Of a stretch of 64,000 nucleotides of DNA, positions 53,269-61,171 are shown piece after piece. How positions within the stretch are numbered: position 1 is the stretch's first letter; the number at the start of each line of letters is the position of its first letter. The stretch covers positions 24,174-88,173 of the forward strand of contig SIAA01000006.1 in NCBI GenBank assembly GCA_009692045.1. Direction: 5' to 3'. The notes beneath the pieces are model-generated. The model searched no databases. It was not told where the DNA came from and saw only the letters and a list, made by a program, of their open reading frames with translations. Source of the DNA: Phycisphaerales bacterium. Lineage in GTDB: Bacteria > Planctomycetota > Phycisphaerae > Phycisphaerales > SM1A02. Both the position numbers and the translations under genes were made by a program.

Positions 53269-55337
53269 TGCGCAACTGGTCAGGCGCGTTGCTAGTAACC
53301 GCGTCACTGGCAAGCGCGTCGCTAGCGATCGCGCCGCTAGCAAGCGCGATGCTGGAAAGCGCGGCATTCATCGAACCGCAAGGTGGCCGTGCCTGGCGCG
53401 AGGCGACCTCAGCCGGGGTTGTCAATGAGGTGCGATTCGATGAAGCATCCGGCTTTGTCTACTCCCGCGTGGGAGAACAGTGGAAACGAACATCCTTCGC
53501 TTCCGGCATCTCGGAGTCAGTCGAAGCAGAGGTTGTTCCCGCGCCGACTCCGGCGGTATCCAAGCCTGGCAGAGCTGCTCCACCGGCGCGCGGTCGGCAG
53601 CGGAGCAAGGAAGTCTCGCCGGATGGCATCTGGACCGCCGTCAGCGAAGATGGAAACATTCGCCTCGAGAGGGAGGGTGCCTCGCCGCGCGCGGTAACTA
53701 CCGAGGGCAAAGGCGCGGTCAAGTTCGGCACTGGCAGTTGGGTTTACGGCGAGGAGTTGGATCAGAACACCGCCATGTGGTGGAGCCCCGACTCCCGCAC
53801 GCTCGCTTTCTACGGCTTTGATGAGACCGCCGTTCCTCCTTATTACATGCTGTCAGGCAATACCAAGCTCCGCACGACCATTGAGAGCGAGAGGTATCCC
53901 AAGCCGGGCGATCCCAACCCGAAGGTGAGGTTGCTTGCCTATGACATTGAGAGCCAGGCCACGCGCGAGATCGCCGTGGGTGACATGGAGTATGTCTACA
54001 ACATCCGCTTTTCGCCCAACGGCAACGAGATCCTCTTCAATCGCACCAATCGTTGGCAGAATCAACTCGAACTGTGTGCGTGGGATCTGAAGTCGGGCGT
54101 TACAAGGGTCGTCCTCACCGAGACGCAGCCGTGCTGGCAGGAAAACAGCCCGCAGATGCGCATTCTCGCGGATGGTCGCAGGTTCATCTGGGGCAGTGAA
54201 CGAACGGGATTCCGTCAGTACGAACTACGCTCTCTTGACTCACCCGAAGTAGTCACACTGACACGGGGAGAGTTCCCCTGCAACCAAATCACTGAGATCA
54301 ACGAGGCGCTGGGGCAGATGTGGTTCAGCGCCAACTCGGGCGCGATGCCACTCAATGCCCAGTATCACCGCGCGGGGCTTGATGGAACTGGGCAGATTTG
54401 CCTCACTCCTGCCAATCGATTTCACTCTCGCTTCAACGGCTCTCCCTCGGGTGCTTACTTCATCTGCTCCGATGAAACGACTGATGAGCCGCCCACAACC
54501 AAGCTTTACCGCGCCGATGGAACAACTGTCGCAGTTCTGGCGCAGGGCGTGACCGATCCATGGACTCCACTCGGTTTGCAGAAGCCGCAACTCATCGTCG
54601 CCAAAGCAGCTGACGGAATGACACCGATTCACGCCATCGTCTGGAAACCCAAGTCATTTGATCCCGCCCAGAAGTACCCCATGGTTGTGCATGTTTACGG
54701 CGGTCCGCTCTCTACCGCTTTCACCGGAGCCTTCTCCAGCCCCGATGAGAGGTGCGAACGAGGCTTCATCACTATGAAGGCGGAGAATCGCGGCACGCAA
54801 GGGCGCGGCAAGGCATTCGAGACGGGCGCGTATCTTCAGCTCGGTCAAGCTGACCTCGACGATCAGGCTGCTGCTGCCTCGCAGGTCGCTGCTCAGTGCT
54901 CCGTCGATCCCAAGCGCATCGGCATCATCGGCTCGTCATATGGCGGATACATGGCGGCCCTGAGTGTGATGAGGCATCCGCAAGTGTTTTGCGCCGGGGT
55001 CGCCGAGAGTGCCGTGACTGACTGGCGCAACTACGACACGATTTATACCGAACGGTTCATGCGCACACCCACTGACAACCCCGAGGGATACAAGCAGGGG
55101 AGTTGCGTCGAACTTGCCAACTCTCTCGCGGGCAAGTTGCTTTTGGTTCACGGCATGGGCGATGACAATGTGCATCCAACCAATATGTGGCAGTTGGCTA
55201 ATCAACTGCAGGGTTTGTCACGGCCCTTCGAGATGATGGTGTTCCCCGAAGCAGGGCACGGAGTATGGGGACCATTCTGCGAGAATCTAGAGTGGGATTT
55301 TTTGGCCCGTGAACTTAAGGCAGATCCGGCTAACTAG
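53268..55337 (+). CDS. Exported S9 (dipeptidyl peptidase IV-type) peptidase
   Basis: About 689 aa. The signal peptide is built from a pentapeptide repeat and ends near Ala-Phe-Ile-Glu. Residues of about 90-440 form the DPP IV beta-propeller (WWSPDSRTLAFYGFDE, IRFSPNGNEILFNR). The alpha/beta-hydrolase domain carries the catalytic Ser in GSSYGGYMAAL, Asp in HGMGDDNVHP and His in FPEAGHGVWG. It should trim peptides in the periplasm. The ATG follows the kinase stop as TGATG. Confidence 0.93.
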   Translation: MRNWSGALLVTASLASASLAIAPLASAMLESAAFIEPQGGRAWREATSAGVVNEVRFDEASGFVYSRVGEQWKRTSFASGISESVEAEVVPAPTPAVSKPGRAAPPARGRQRSKEVSPDGIWTAVSEDGNIRLEREGASPRAVTTEGKGAVKFGTGSWVYGEELDQNTAMWWSPDSRTLAFYGFDETAVPPYYMLSGNTKLRTTIESERYPKPGDPNPKVRLLAYDIESQATREIAVGDMEYVYNIRFSPNGNEILFNRTNRWQNQLELCAWDLKSGVTRVVLTETQPCWQENSPQMRILADGRRFIWGSERTGFRQYELRSLDSPEVVTLTRGEFPCNQITEINEALGQMWFSANSGAMPLNAQYHRAGLDGTGQICLTPANRFHSRFNGSPSGAYFICSDETTDEPPTTKLYRADGTTVAVLAQGVTDPWTPLGLQKPQLIVAKAADGMTPIHAIVWKPKSFDPAQKYPMVVHVYGGPLSTAFTGAFSSPDERCERGFITMKAENRGTQGRGKAFETGAYLQLGQADLDDQAAAASQVAAQCSVDPKRIGIIGSSYGGYMAALSVMRHPQVFCAGVAESAVTDWRNYDTIYTERFMRTPTDNPEGYKQGSCVELANSLAGKLLLVHGMGDDNVHPTNMWQLANQLQGLSRPFEMMVFPEAGHGVWGPFCENLEWDFLARELKADPAN

Positions 55338-55371
55338 GAAGCATCTCCGCAAGCGGAGCATCAGAGCGAGC

Positions 55372-56280
55372 ATGCAGTTACCACCAGATAGAAGCAATGT
55401 TGGAACCGAGCAGCGGCACCCGCGCGCCCGTGGGTTTGATGAACTTCCCACACTCTCTGCAGTGCAGATGATGGCAGCAGAAACACTCGCCGTTCACACA
55501 GCACTGATGACGGCTGCGCCCGCCATCGCTCGATTCATTGATGAGCTTGCCCTGCGCATGGCGCGGGGCGGGCGGCTGATTTACGCCGGAGCGGGGACAT
55601 CGGGGCGACTCGGGGTTCTCGATGCCAGCGAGTGTCCGCCCACTTTCTGCAGCGATCCCGGCCAAGTGGTGGGGATCATCGCGGGTGGCGACTCGGCACT
55701 GCGAAAGTCCAGCGAGGGCATGGAAGATGATCCCGATGGAATCAGCGCCGAGTTGGCGCGCCTCGATGTAGGTGCCGAAGATGCTGTGGTTGCCATCGCC
55801 GCTGGTGGCACGACTCCCTATGCCCGTGGCGCATTGCGACTGGCGAAATCGCGCGGTGCGCTGACGGCGCTTCTTGCCCATGCCCAGTGCGAATTGCCGG
55901 AGGGATGCGACCACATGCTGCTAGTTGAGACCGGACCCGAGGTGATCGCGGGTTCGACACGCCTCAAGGCGGGTACCGCCTCCAAGACAGTGCTCAACAT
56001 GATCAGCACCATCGCCTTCAGCAAGCAGGGCAAGGTGTGGGGCGATCTCATGATTGATCTGGCAGCTACCAACGACAAACTGCGAGATCGAGCCTTGCGA
56101 TTGCTGCAGGTGATTTCGCCGCAGCTCAATCGCGAGGAGGCCGCGCAGGCGTTGGACGCAGCGGGATGGAAACTGAAAACGGCCATAGTGATGCAGAGAT
56201 GCGCGGTCACGCGTGCTGCAGCGGAGTCAATGATCGCTCGAGCGCGCGGCAACTTGCGAGCGGTCCTTGCGGCGACCTAG
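55372..56280 (+). CDS. murQ: N-acetylmuramic acid 6-phosphate etherase
   Basis: Cleaves the lactyl ether of MurNAc-6-phosphate during cell-wall recycling; 302 aa from the ATG at 55372. Family landmarks: TEQRHPRARGFDELPTL at the start, the SIS sugar-phosphate site IYAGAGTSGRLGVLDASECP with the catalytic Glu, and GPEVIAGSTRLKAGTASKTV. It follows the S9 peptidase by 34 bases. The presence of murQ shows that this organism recycles muramic acid, so it has or consumes peptidoglycan. Confidence 0.95.
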   Translation: MQLPPDRSNVGTEQRHPRARGFDELPTLSAVQMMAAETLAVHTALMTAAPAIARFIDELALRMARGGRLIYAGAGTSGRLGVLDASECPPTFCSDPGQVVGIIAGGDSALRKSSEGMEDDPDGISAELARLDVGAEDAVVAIAAGGTTPYARGALRLAKSRGALTALLAHAQCELPEGCDHMLLVETGPEVIAGSTRLKAGTASKTVLNMISTIAFSKQGKVWGDLMIDLAATNDKLRDRALRLLQVISPQLNREEAAQALDAAGWKLKTAIVMQRCAVTRAAAESMIARARGNLRAVLAAT

Positions 56281-56319
56281 AGATTCATCGCGGCAACTCA
56301 ACAAACTCGGCGCACCTGC

Positions 56320-56350
56320 AAAAATGAAAAAGCCCCGCTTGCGCGAGGCT
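56320..56350 (-). terminator. Intrinsic terminator of the HU gene (between HU and murQ)
   Basis: Stem 56331-56338 with 56343-56350 around a TTGC loop; read as minus-strand RNA the one imperfect pair becomes a G-U wobble, giving eight pairs. It is followed on the minus strand by a T-rich run (complement of 56320-56330). On the plus strand a weaker T-rich tail (CTTTCTT) may also serve murQ. Confidence 0.75.
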
Positions 56351-56376
56351 TTCTTGCTCAATCACTGATCGAAAGA

Positions 56377-56730
56377 TCAGGCGAGCAGGTTGTTCAGGCT
56401 GCGAAGCGCACGCGCGCGAACCTTGCGGCTAGCGGGCTTGGCCTTGAGCATGATTTCCTGACCGGTGAAGGGATTGCGTCCCTTGCGTGCTGGCTGTGCT
56501 GGCTTGTTCACTGTCTTCAGCTTGATGAAGCCGAGGAAGTTGAACTCGCCGCAACCCTTCTTGCCCAAATCAGCGGCAATGAGGGAGGAGAGCACATCGA
56601 ACACAGAAACGACTTGCTTGCGCTTCAGCTCGGTAGCAGTCGAGATCTCGGTAAAGATCTGACCCTTCGTGCGGCGCTTGCTCGTTGCAGTGGCCTTGTA
56701 AGTCTTCTTCTTGGTGGCAGTCTTCGACAT
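56377..56730 (-). CDS. HU-family DNA-binding protein
   Basis: Nucleoid protein, 117 aa. A Lys/Thr-rich N-terminal extension of about 22 residues precedes the HU/IHF fold (TKGQIFTEISTATELKRKQV). The beta-arm motif RKGRNPFTGQEIML, with the intercalating Pro, is complete, and the C-terminal helix is basic. It has its own promoter upstream and terminator downstream, so it is a single-gene unit. Confidence 0.94.
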   Translation of the reverse strand: MSKTATKKKTYKATATSKRRTKGQIFTEISTATELKRKQVVSVFDVLSSLIAADLGKKGCGEFNFLGFIKLKTVNKPAQPARKGRNPFTGQEIMLKAKPASRKVRARALRSLNNLLA

Positions 56731-56795
56731 AGTGGGAGTGTCCTTTCTCCAGATTTCCCGAACAAAACCCCGCGTTTTCGAAAGCGGTTGGGATG

Positions 56796-56824
56796 AATGT
56801 ATCTAGTTGTGATTCCGGCTACAA
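56796..56824 (-). promoter_or_regulatory. Promoter of the HU gene
   Basis: Minus strand: TTGTAG (56819-56824), 17-base spacer, TACATT (56796-56801), about 65 bases before the HU start. A GGAGAAAGGA ribosome-binding region lies immediately ahead of the ATG. The rest of the 206-base HU-ugd gap holds only an imperfect GC-rich inverted repeat after the ugd stop. Confidence 0.5.
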
Positions 56825-56936
56825 GTCAGGAGCCCCACAAAAACAGCGGTTTTCTGCGGTTTTTCGTAACCATGCCGGGATGGCAGTTTTCATGATTCCG
56901 GTGTCCGGGGCCTCCGCGGATCCCCCGAATCACCAA

Positions 56937-58268
56937 CTAGCTCGGACGCGCCACGGCTCGGCCGACACTGAAGTAGGCGAATCCCTCGTTGGCAACCTGC
57001 TTGGGGCGGTACAAGTTGCGCCCATCGAAGATCCGCTTGTGCTTCAGCCGCTTGCCAATTTCGGCAAAGTCCGGCGAGCGAAACTGGCTCCACTCGGTGC
57101 AAATGATCAGCGCATCAGCGCCCTCCAGCGCCTCATACATGTCCGTCATCGCTTCCACCCTCGGCATCTCCTTGCGGAGGTGTTCGATGGCGACCGGGTC
57201 GTAGGCCCGGACCCTCGCCCCGGCTGCAAGTGCTTTATCCATGAGGGTTAGGCTCGGTGCCTGACGAATGTCATCGGTCTTGGGCTTGAAGGCAACCCCC
57301 CAAAAGGCGAGGGTTTTTCCCCGTAAATCCGCCCCCAGCTCCCCTTGAATCTTCTCCCAGAAGTGGCCGCGCTGATCCTGGTTTACCTCATGAACGGCGG
57401 CATTCAGTTTGCAGTCCAGCCCGACTGCCCGGCCCATAGAAACCACCGCCTGCGTATCTTTAGGGAAGCACGAGCCGCCATACCCCAGCCCGGGGTAGAG
57501 GAACTGGTTGCCGATCCTCTTGTCGGCGCACATCCCCTCGCGGACTGACGACACATCGGCGCCGTACCTCTCGCACAGGTTTGCCATCTCGTTGATGAAG
57601 GAAATCTTGCAAGCCAGCATGGCGTTGCTGGCGTACTTCACCATCTCGGCGCTGCGGACATCCATCAGGTAGATGGGATTGCCCTGGCGGACGAACGGCT
57701 CATACAGCGCCCGCATCAGTTCGGCTGATCCATCATCCTCGACCCCGACAACCACGCGGTCGGGCTTGAGGAAGTCGGTAACCGCATCGCCCTCCTTGAG
57801 GAACTCTGGATTGTCCGCGATGTAGAAGGGGATCTTCGTCTTGGAGCGGATCAGGTCCCTCACCTTGTGGCTGGTCCCCACGGGAACCGTGCTCTTCACC
57901 ACGACAGTCTTGGGGTGCGCAGCGTCATTGATGCGCTCGAGTTCAGCGGCAATGTCATCCGCCACGGCGAGAACAAAGCGCAGATCGGCGCTGCCATCGG
58001 TGTCACTGGGAGTTCCAACGCAGATGAATATCGCCTGGGCGTGCCTGTATGCCGAGGCCTTATCTGTAGTGAACTTCAGGCGCCCCTCCGCCTCGTTGCG
58101 GCGCAGAATCTCACCGAGCCCGGGCTCATAGATGGGGCACTCGCCCCGCTTCAGCGCCTCAATCTTGCCTGCATCGACATCGAGGCACACCACATGATTG
58201 CCCGTTTCGGCAAAGCACGCCCCAGTTACGAGTCCGACATACCCAGTGCCAACCATTGTCAGGTTCAT
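56937..58268 (-). CDS. ugd: UDP-glucose 6-dehydrogenase
   Basis: Oxidises UDP-glucose twice to UDP-glucuronate for capsule and polysaccharide synthesis; 443 aa. N-terminal NAD fold MVGTGYVGLVTGACFAETGN, the ICVGTPSDTDGSADL loop, catalytic Cys in YGGSCFPKDTQAV (about 263) and the C-terminal FWGVAFKPKTDDIRQAPSLT are all present. GGAG lies eight bases before the ATG. No polysaccharide genes adjoin it. Confidence 0.96.
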   Translation of the reverse strand: MNLTMVGTGYVGLVTGACFAETGNHVVCLDVDAGKIEALKRGECPIYEPGLGEILRRNEAEGRLKFTTDKASAYRHAQAIFICVGTPSDTDGSADLRFVLAVADDIAAELERINDAAHPKTVVVKSTVPVGTSHKVRDLIRSKTKIPFYIADNPEFLKEGDAVTDFLKPDRVVVGVEDDGSAELMRALYEPFVRQGNPIYLMDVRSAEMVKYASNAMLACKISFINEMANLCERYGADVSSVREGMCADKRIGNQFLYPGLGYGGSCFPKDTQAVVSMGRAVGLDCKLNAAVHEVNQDQRGHFWEKIQGELGADLRGKTLAFWGVAFKPKTDDIRQAPSLTLMDKALAAGARVRAYDPVAIEHLRKEMPRVEAMTDMYEALEGADALIICTEWSQFRSPDFAEIGKRLKHKRIFDGRNLYRPKQVANEGFAYFSVGRAVARPS

Positions 58269-58323
58269 TCAGGAATCTCCAAGGGGAGGGAAGTCTATAG
58301 GGCATATCGCGACTGCGCGGCGA

Positions 58324-58767
58324 TCAGTCCTGCTCCATCTTGAGCAGCCACGCCTTCATCTTGAGCAACTTGCAGTTGGGTGACCGCGCTCCCGCGAATC
58401 CGCCGAGCGAGCCATCACTCGCAACGATGCGGTGGCAGGGGATTGCCACGGGCCAGGGATTGCGCCTCATCGCCTGTCCCGCTGCTCGGGCGCAAACACG
58501 AGCCTGGGCAGGGTCTCGCCCGAGGGCTCGCAGGGCGCGCTCAGCAAGCCACAGATATGACCGAGTCTGGCCGCGCGGAGTTGTCTTGGCGGCGCGCCAA
58601 CACGCCTGCTGAAATGGCGTGCCCGCGGGCATCGGCGTGCGTTTGATGCGACCTCCATCCGCCAGCGCGCGCTTGACGGCGCTGACGATTTCCGGCGTGG
58701 GCAACCGGATGACGAGAGCACCATAAGGCGTAGAGATGGAGGTAGAACTGGTCATTGGCGGTGTCAT
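58324..58767 (-). CDS. ogt: Methylated-DNA--protein-cysteine methyltransferase
   Basis: 147 aa. The acceptor Cys sits in NPWPVAIPCHRIVASDGSLG, followed by GGFAGARSPNCKLLKMKAWL. TPFQQACWRAAKTTPRGQT is the DNA-binding helix region. It repairs O6-alkylguanine by taking the alkyl group onto itself. The start at 58767 or 58755 gives a normal Ogt length; the frame continues upstream across the divergent glyA gene, where it is only a shadow. Confidence 0.92.
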   Translation of the reverse strand: MTPPMTSSTSISTPYGALVIRLPTPEIVSAVKRALADGGRIKRTPMPAGTPFQQACWRAAKTTPRGQTRSYLWLAERALRALGRDPAQARVCARAAGQAMRRNPWPVAIPCHRIVASDGSLGGFAGARSPNCKLLKMKAWLLKMEQD

Positions 58768-58831
58768 CTTCGTGCACTCTAACGGTTCAGCGCTGCGGCG
58801 AAGCCAAGCCTCGGGCACCAGAGCGTCGCCC

Positions 58832-60181
58832 ATGGTTACCATTGGAGAAATGAGTTCCGCAGCACCTGTTTCGACAACCGGATCCGGCGCTCCCGCGCGC
58901 GTTCCTACGACTCTGGACAGCATTTCTCTAGAGATGCTGGAGCTCGTTGGCAGACAGGATCCCGAGATCGCCGCCGTCCTTGCCGGAGAAGCAGAGCGGC
59001 AGGAGAGCACGCTGGAACTCATCGCCAGCGAGAACCATGTGAGCCCAGCCGTCATGCACGCGATGGGATCATGGATGACGAACAAGTACGCCGAGGGATA
59101 TCCGGGGAAGCGTTACTACGGCGGGTGCGCCTGGCACGATCAGGCGGAGAACCTAGCGCGCGACCGTGCCAAGCAGCTCTTTGGTTGTGGTTTCGCCAAT
59201 GTGCAGCCGCACTGCGGAGCCAACGCCAACATTGCCGCGTTCATGGCCCTGTTGAACCCAGGTGACACGGTGTTGAGTCTGCCCATCAAGAGCGGGGGGC
59301 ATCTTTCCCACGGACTCAAGGTGAACTTCAGCGGCATCTTCTACAAGATCGCCGAGTACAACCTCGACCCCAATACCGAAATGCTCGACTACGACGCCAT
59401 CGAGCGGATCGCTCTGGAAGTCAAGCCCAAGGTTCTGCTGTGCGGCTACTCCGCCTACTCGCGCACCATCGACTTCGCTAGGTTTCGCGCCATCGCAGAT
59501 AAGTGCGGCGCCAGACTCATGGCAGACATCGCGCATATCGCCGGTCTCTGCGCCACGGGCGTGCATCCATCACCGTTCCCGCATGCTCATGTCGTGACCA
59601 CCACCACACACAAGACGCTGCGGGGGCCGCGCGGCGGGATGATCCTCACTAACGATGCCGAACTGGCAACACTGATTGATCGCAGAGTGTTCCCCGGAAG
59701 TCAGGGCGGTCCGCTGATGCACATCATTGCCGCCAAGGCCATCGCCTTTGGCGAGGCGCTGCGACCTTCTTTCAAGGTGTACTCGGAGCAGGTTGTCCGC
59801 AACGCGCGGGCGTTGGCCGAGGCGCTGGTGGCGCGCAAGTATCGGCTCTGCTCCGGAGGCACCGACAATCATCTCATGCTCGTTGATCTACGAACGCGAG
59901 ACGCAGAACTGACGGGCGCGGATGCGGAGAAGTGGCTGGAGAGGGCGGGCATCATCTGCAACAAGAATGGCATTCCCAACGATCCGCGGCCGCCGGTGCA
60001 GACCAGCGGCTTGCGGCTAGGAACGCCGGCTCTCACGACTCGCGGATTGGGCGAGAAGGACATGGACACGGTGGCGCAGTGGCTAGATCGCGTCATGGGC
60101 GCGCGCGGTGAAGAGGCGGAGTGTGCCAAGGTGCGCGAGGAAGTTCGGGCCTTTTGCGCCCGCTTCCCACTGCCGCACTGA
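58832..60181 (+). CDS. glyA: Serine hydroxymethyltransferase
   Basis: Converts serine to glycine and feeds one-carbon units to folate; 449 aa from the ATG at 58832. An alternative ATG at 58850 is preceded closely by GGAGA. The first 40 or so residues are an unconserved extension; family similarity begins around LAGEAERQESTLELIASENH. Tetrahydropyridoxal-site motifs MADIAHIAGLCATG and the PLP lysine in VVTTTTHKTLRGPRGG are present. Confidence 0.95.
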   Translation: MVTIGEMSSAAPVSTTGSGAPARVPTTLDSISLEMLELVGRQDPEIAAVLAGEAERQESTLELIASENHVSPAVMHAMGSWMTNKYAEGYPGKRYYGGCAWHDQAENLARDRAKQLFGCGFANVQPHCGANANIAAFMALLNPGDTVLSLPIKSGGHLSHGLKVNFSGIFYKIAEYNLDPNTEMLDYDAIERIALEVKPKVLLCGYSAYSRTIDFARFRAIADKCGARLMADIAHIAGLCATGVHPSPFPHAHVVTTTTHKTLRGPRGGMILTNDAELATLIDRRVFPGSQGGPLMHIIAAKAIAFGEALRPSFKVYSEQVVRNARALAEALVARKYRLCSGGTDNHLMLVDLRTRDAELTGADAEKWLERAGIICNKNGIPNDPRPPVQTSGLRLGTPALTTRGLGEKDMDTVAQWLDRVMGARGEEAECAKVREEVRAFCARFPLPH

Positions 60182-60238
60182 AGCGCGCGCTGTTGCCGCG
60201 CTCCTCACTTCCGCACTAGGCCGCGAATTGATGACTTG

Positions 60239-60793
60239 CTAGGCGCGCGACTGGTAAGAGCCATCGACCGTGGCAATGCGAATCAGTTCACCGTTGGCGA
60301 TGAAGGGCGGCACGCGCGTCTTGAGACCGGTCTCGCAGGTCGCATCCTTCAACTGGTTAGTAGCGGTCGCTCCCTTGATGCCAGGCGCAGTCTCGGTGAT
60401 CTTCAGCTCAACGACATTGGGCAGCTCGACGGTCAACGCCCTGCCATCGCACCAGAGCACAACCAGTTCCGTGTTGGGCTTTATATAGAGCGGCAGGTCT
60501 CCTACGATCTCGGCTGAAAGTTCCGACTGTTCGAAACTCTGCTGATCCATGAAGATGAACTTCTTGCCATCGGCATAGAGATAGTCCATCACCCGGCGGT
60601 CGAGTTCAACACCCTCCACCGTCTCGCCCGAGCGCAGGCGCTTCTCGATGATGGTGCCCTTTTCGAGGTCCTTGATCTTGACCTGAACGAAGGCGCGGAG
60701 GTTGCCCGGTGTCACATGGGCGTAGTGCATGATGAGCCAGAGCTTGCCATCCATCTTCATGGCCATTCCTGGGCGTAGTTCGTTGGAGTTCAT
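60239..60793 (-). CDS. efp: Elongation factor P
   Basis: EF-P, 184 aa, relieves ribosome stalling at proline runs. The KOW-like domain I is followed by two OB domains, with a typical GIKGATATNQLKDATCETG segment and the end RIATVDGSY. The tip of the domain I loop reads HVTPGNLRAFVQ: Asn31 takes the place of the Lys or Arg that EpmA or EarP modify in other bacteria, and the usual small Gly after it is Leu. It must use another modification or none. A structured RNA and terminator lie directly upstream. Confidence 0.95.
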   Translation of the reverse strand: MNSNELRPGMAMKMDGKLWLIMHYAHVTPGNLRAFVQVKIKDLEKGTIIEKRLRSGETVEGVELDRRVMDYLYADGKKFIFMDQQSFEQSELSAEIVGDLPLYIKPNTELVVLWCDGRALTVELPNVVELKITETAPGIKGATATNQLKDATCETGLKTRVPPFIANGELIRIATVDGSYQSRA

Positions 60794-60834
60794 AGTGAGT
60801 TATTGGGGAGCGGGAGTCTATCGGCAAGCGCGGT

Positions 60835-60865
60835 AAACAAAACCCCCAGGCACAAGGCCTGGGGG
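60835..60865 (-). terminator. Strong intrinsic terminator upstream of efp
   Basis: A perfect nine-pair stem, CCCCCAGGC (60843-60851) with GCCTGGGGG (60857-60865), has a five-base loop. On the minus strand it is followed by TTTTGTTT. It points toward efp and ends 42 bases before its ATG. No gene lies upstream on this strand, so it either ends a small RNA or acts as an attenuator for efp. Confidence 0.8.
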
Positions 60866-60892
60866 CGGAGGGAGGGAAAAGGGCTTAGTAGG

Positions 60893-60973
60893 ACCAACCG
60901 GCAAAGGTGATTCAACTTCTCTCTCCGCTTTTCGGAGACCTTTGTGTTGGTGCCGCGAACCCAGCGAGGTTCG
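60893..60973 (-). ncRNA. Candidate structured RNA upstream of efp
   Basis: Three nested stems: ACCAA/TTGGT (60893-60897 with 60947-60951), CAAAGGT/ACCTTTG (60902-60908 with 60938-60944) and CTCCG/CGGAG (60923-60927 with 60933-60937). A separate six-pair hairpin, CGAACC/GGTTCG, lies at 60956-60973. No protein start fits. With the terminator on the efp side this is either a small RNA or a cis-acting efp leader. The minus strand is favoured by the terminator. The remaining bases up to 61171 hold only a T7 run (61022-61028) after a weak stem. Confidence 0.45.
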
Positions 60974-61171
60974 AGCAAAGTGAATGTACCCCGTGAATCA
61001 GAGTTGCAAAGTGAAACTACAACTTTTTTTGAGTCGGGTGTCACCGGTGCGGCCAAGGCGGTTTGGACCAGGAGATAAGTATAAGCTGGACAAGGCTTTA
61101 TCCCGATGCAATGGCATTTTTGGCCATCGGAGAACCACCGCGCCCGCTGCCCTAGACTGCCTCACCCCACC

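Noticed and set aside
58736..58831. Upstream start of glyA at 58736
   Set aside because: It lies inside the divergent ogt gene and the residues do not resemble serine hydroxymethyltransferase.
60998..61028. Plus-strand terminator before the T7 run
   Set aside because: The only stem is five pairs (AGTTG/CAACT) with a 13-base loop and no plus-strand gene ends nearby.
60790..61056. Small minus-strand protein upstream of efp
   Set aside because: The frame reads through the strong terminator and the RNA stems, has no good start signal, and matches nothing known.
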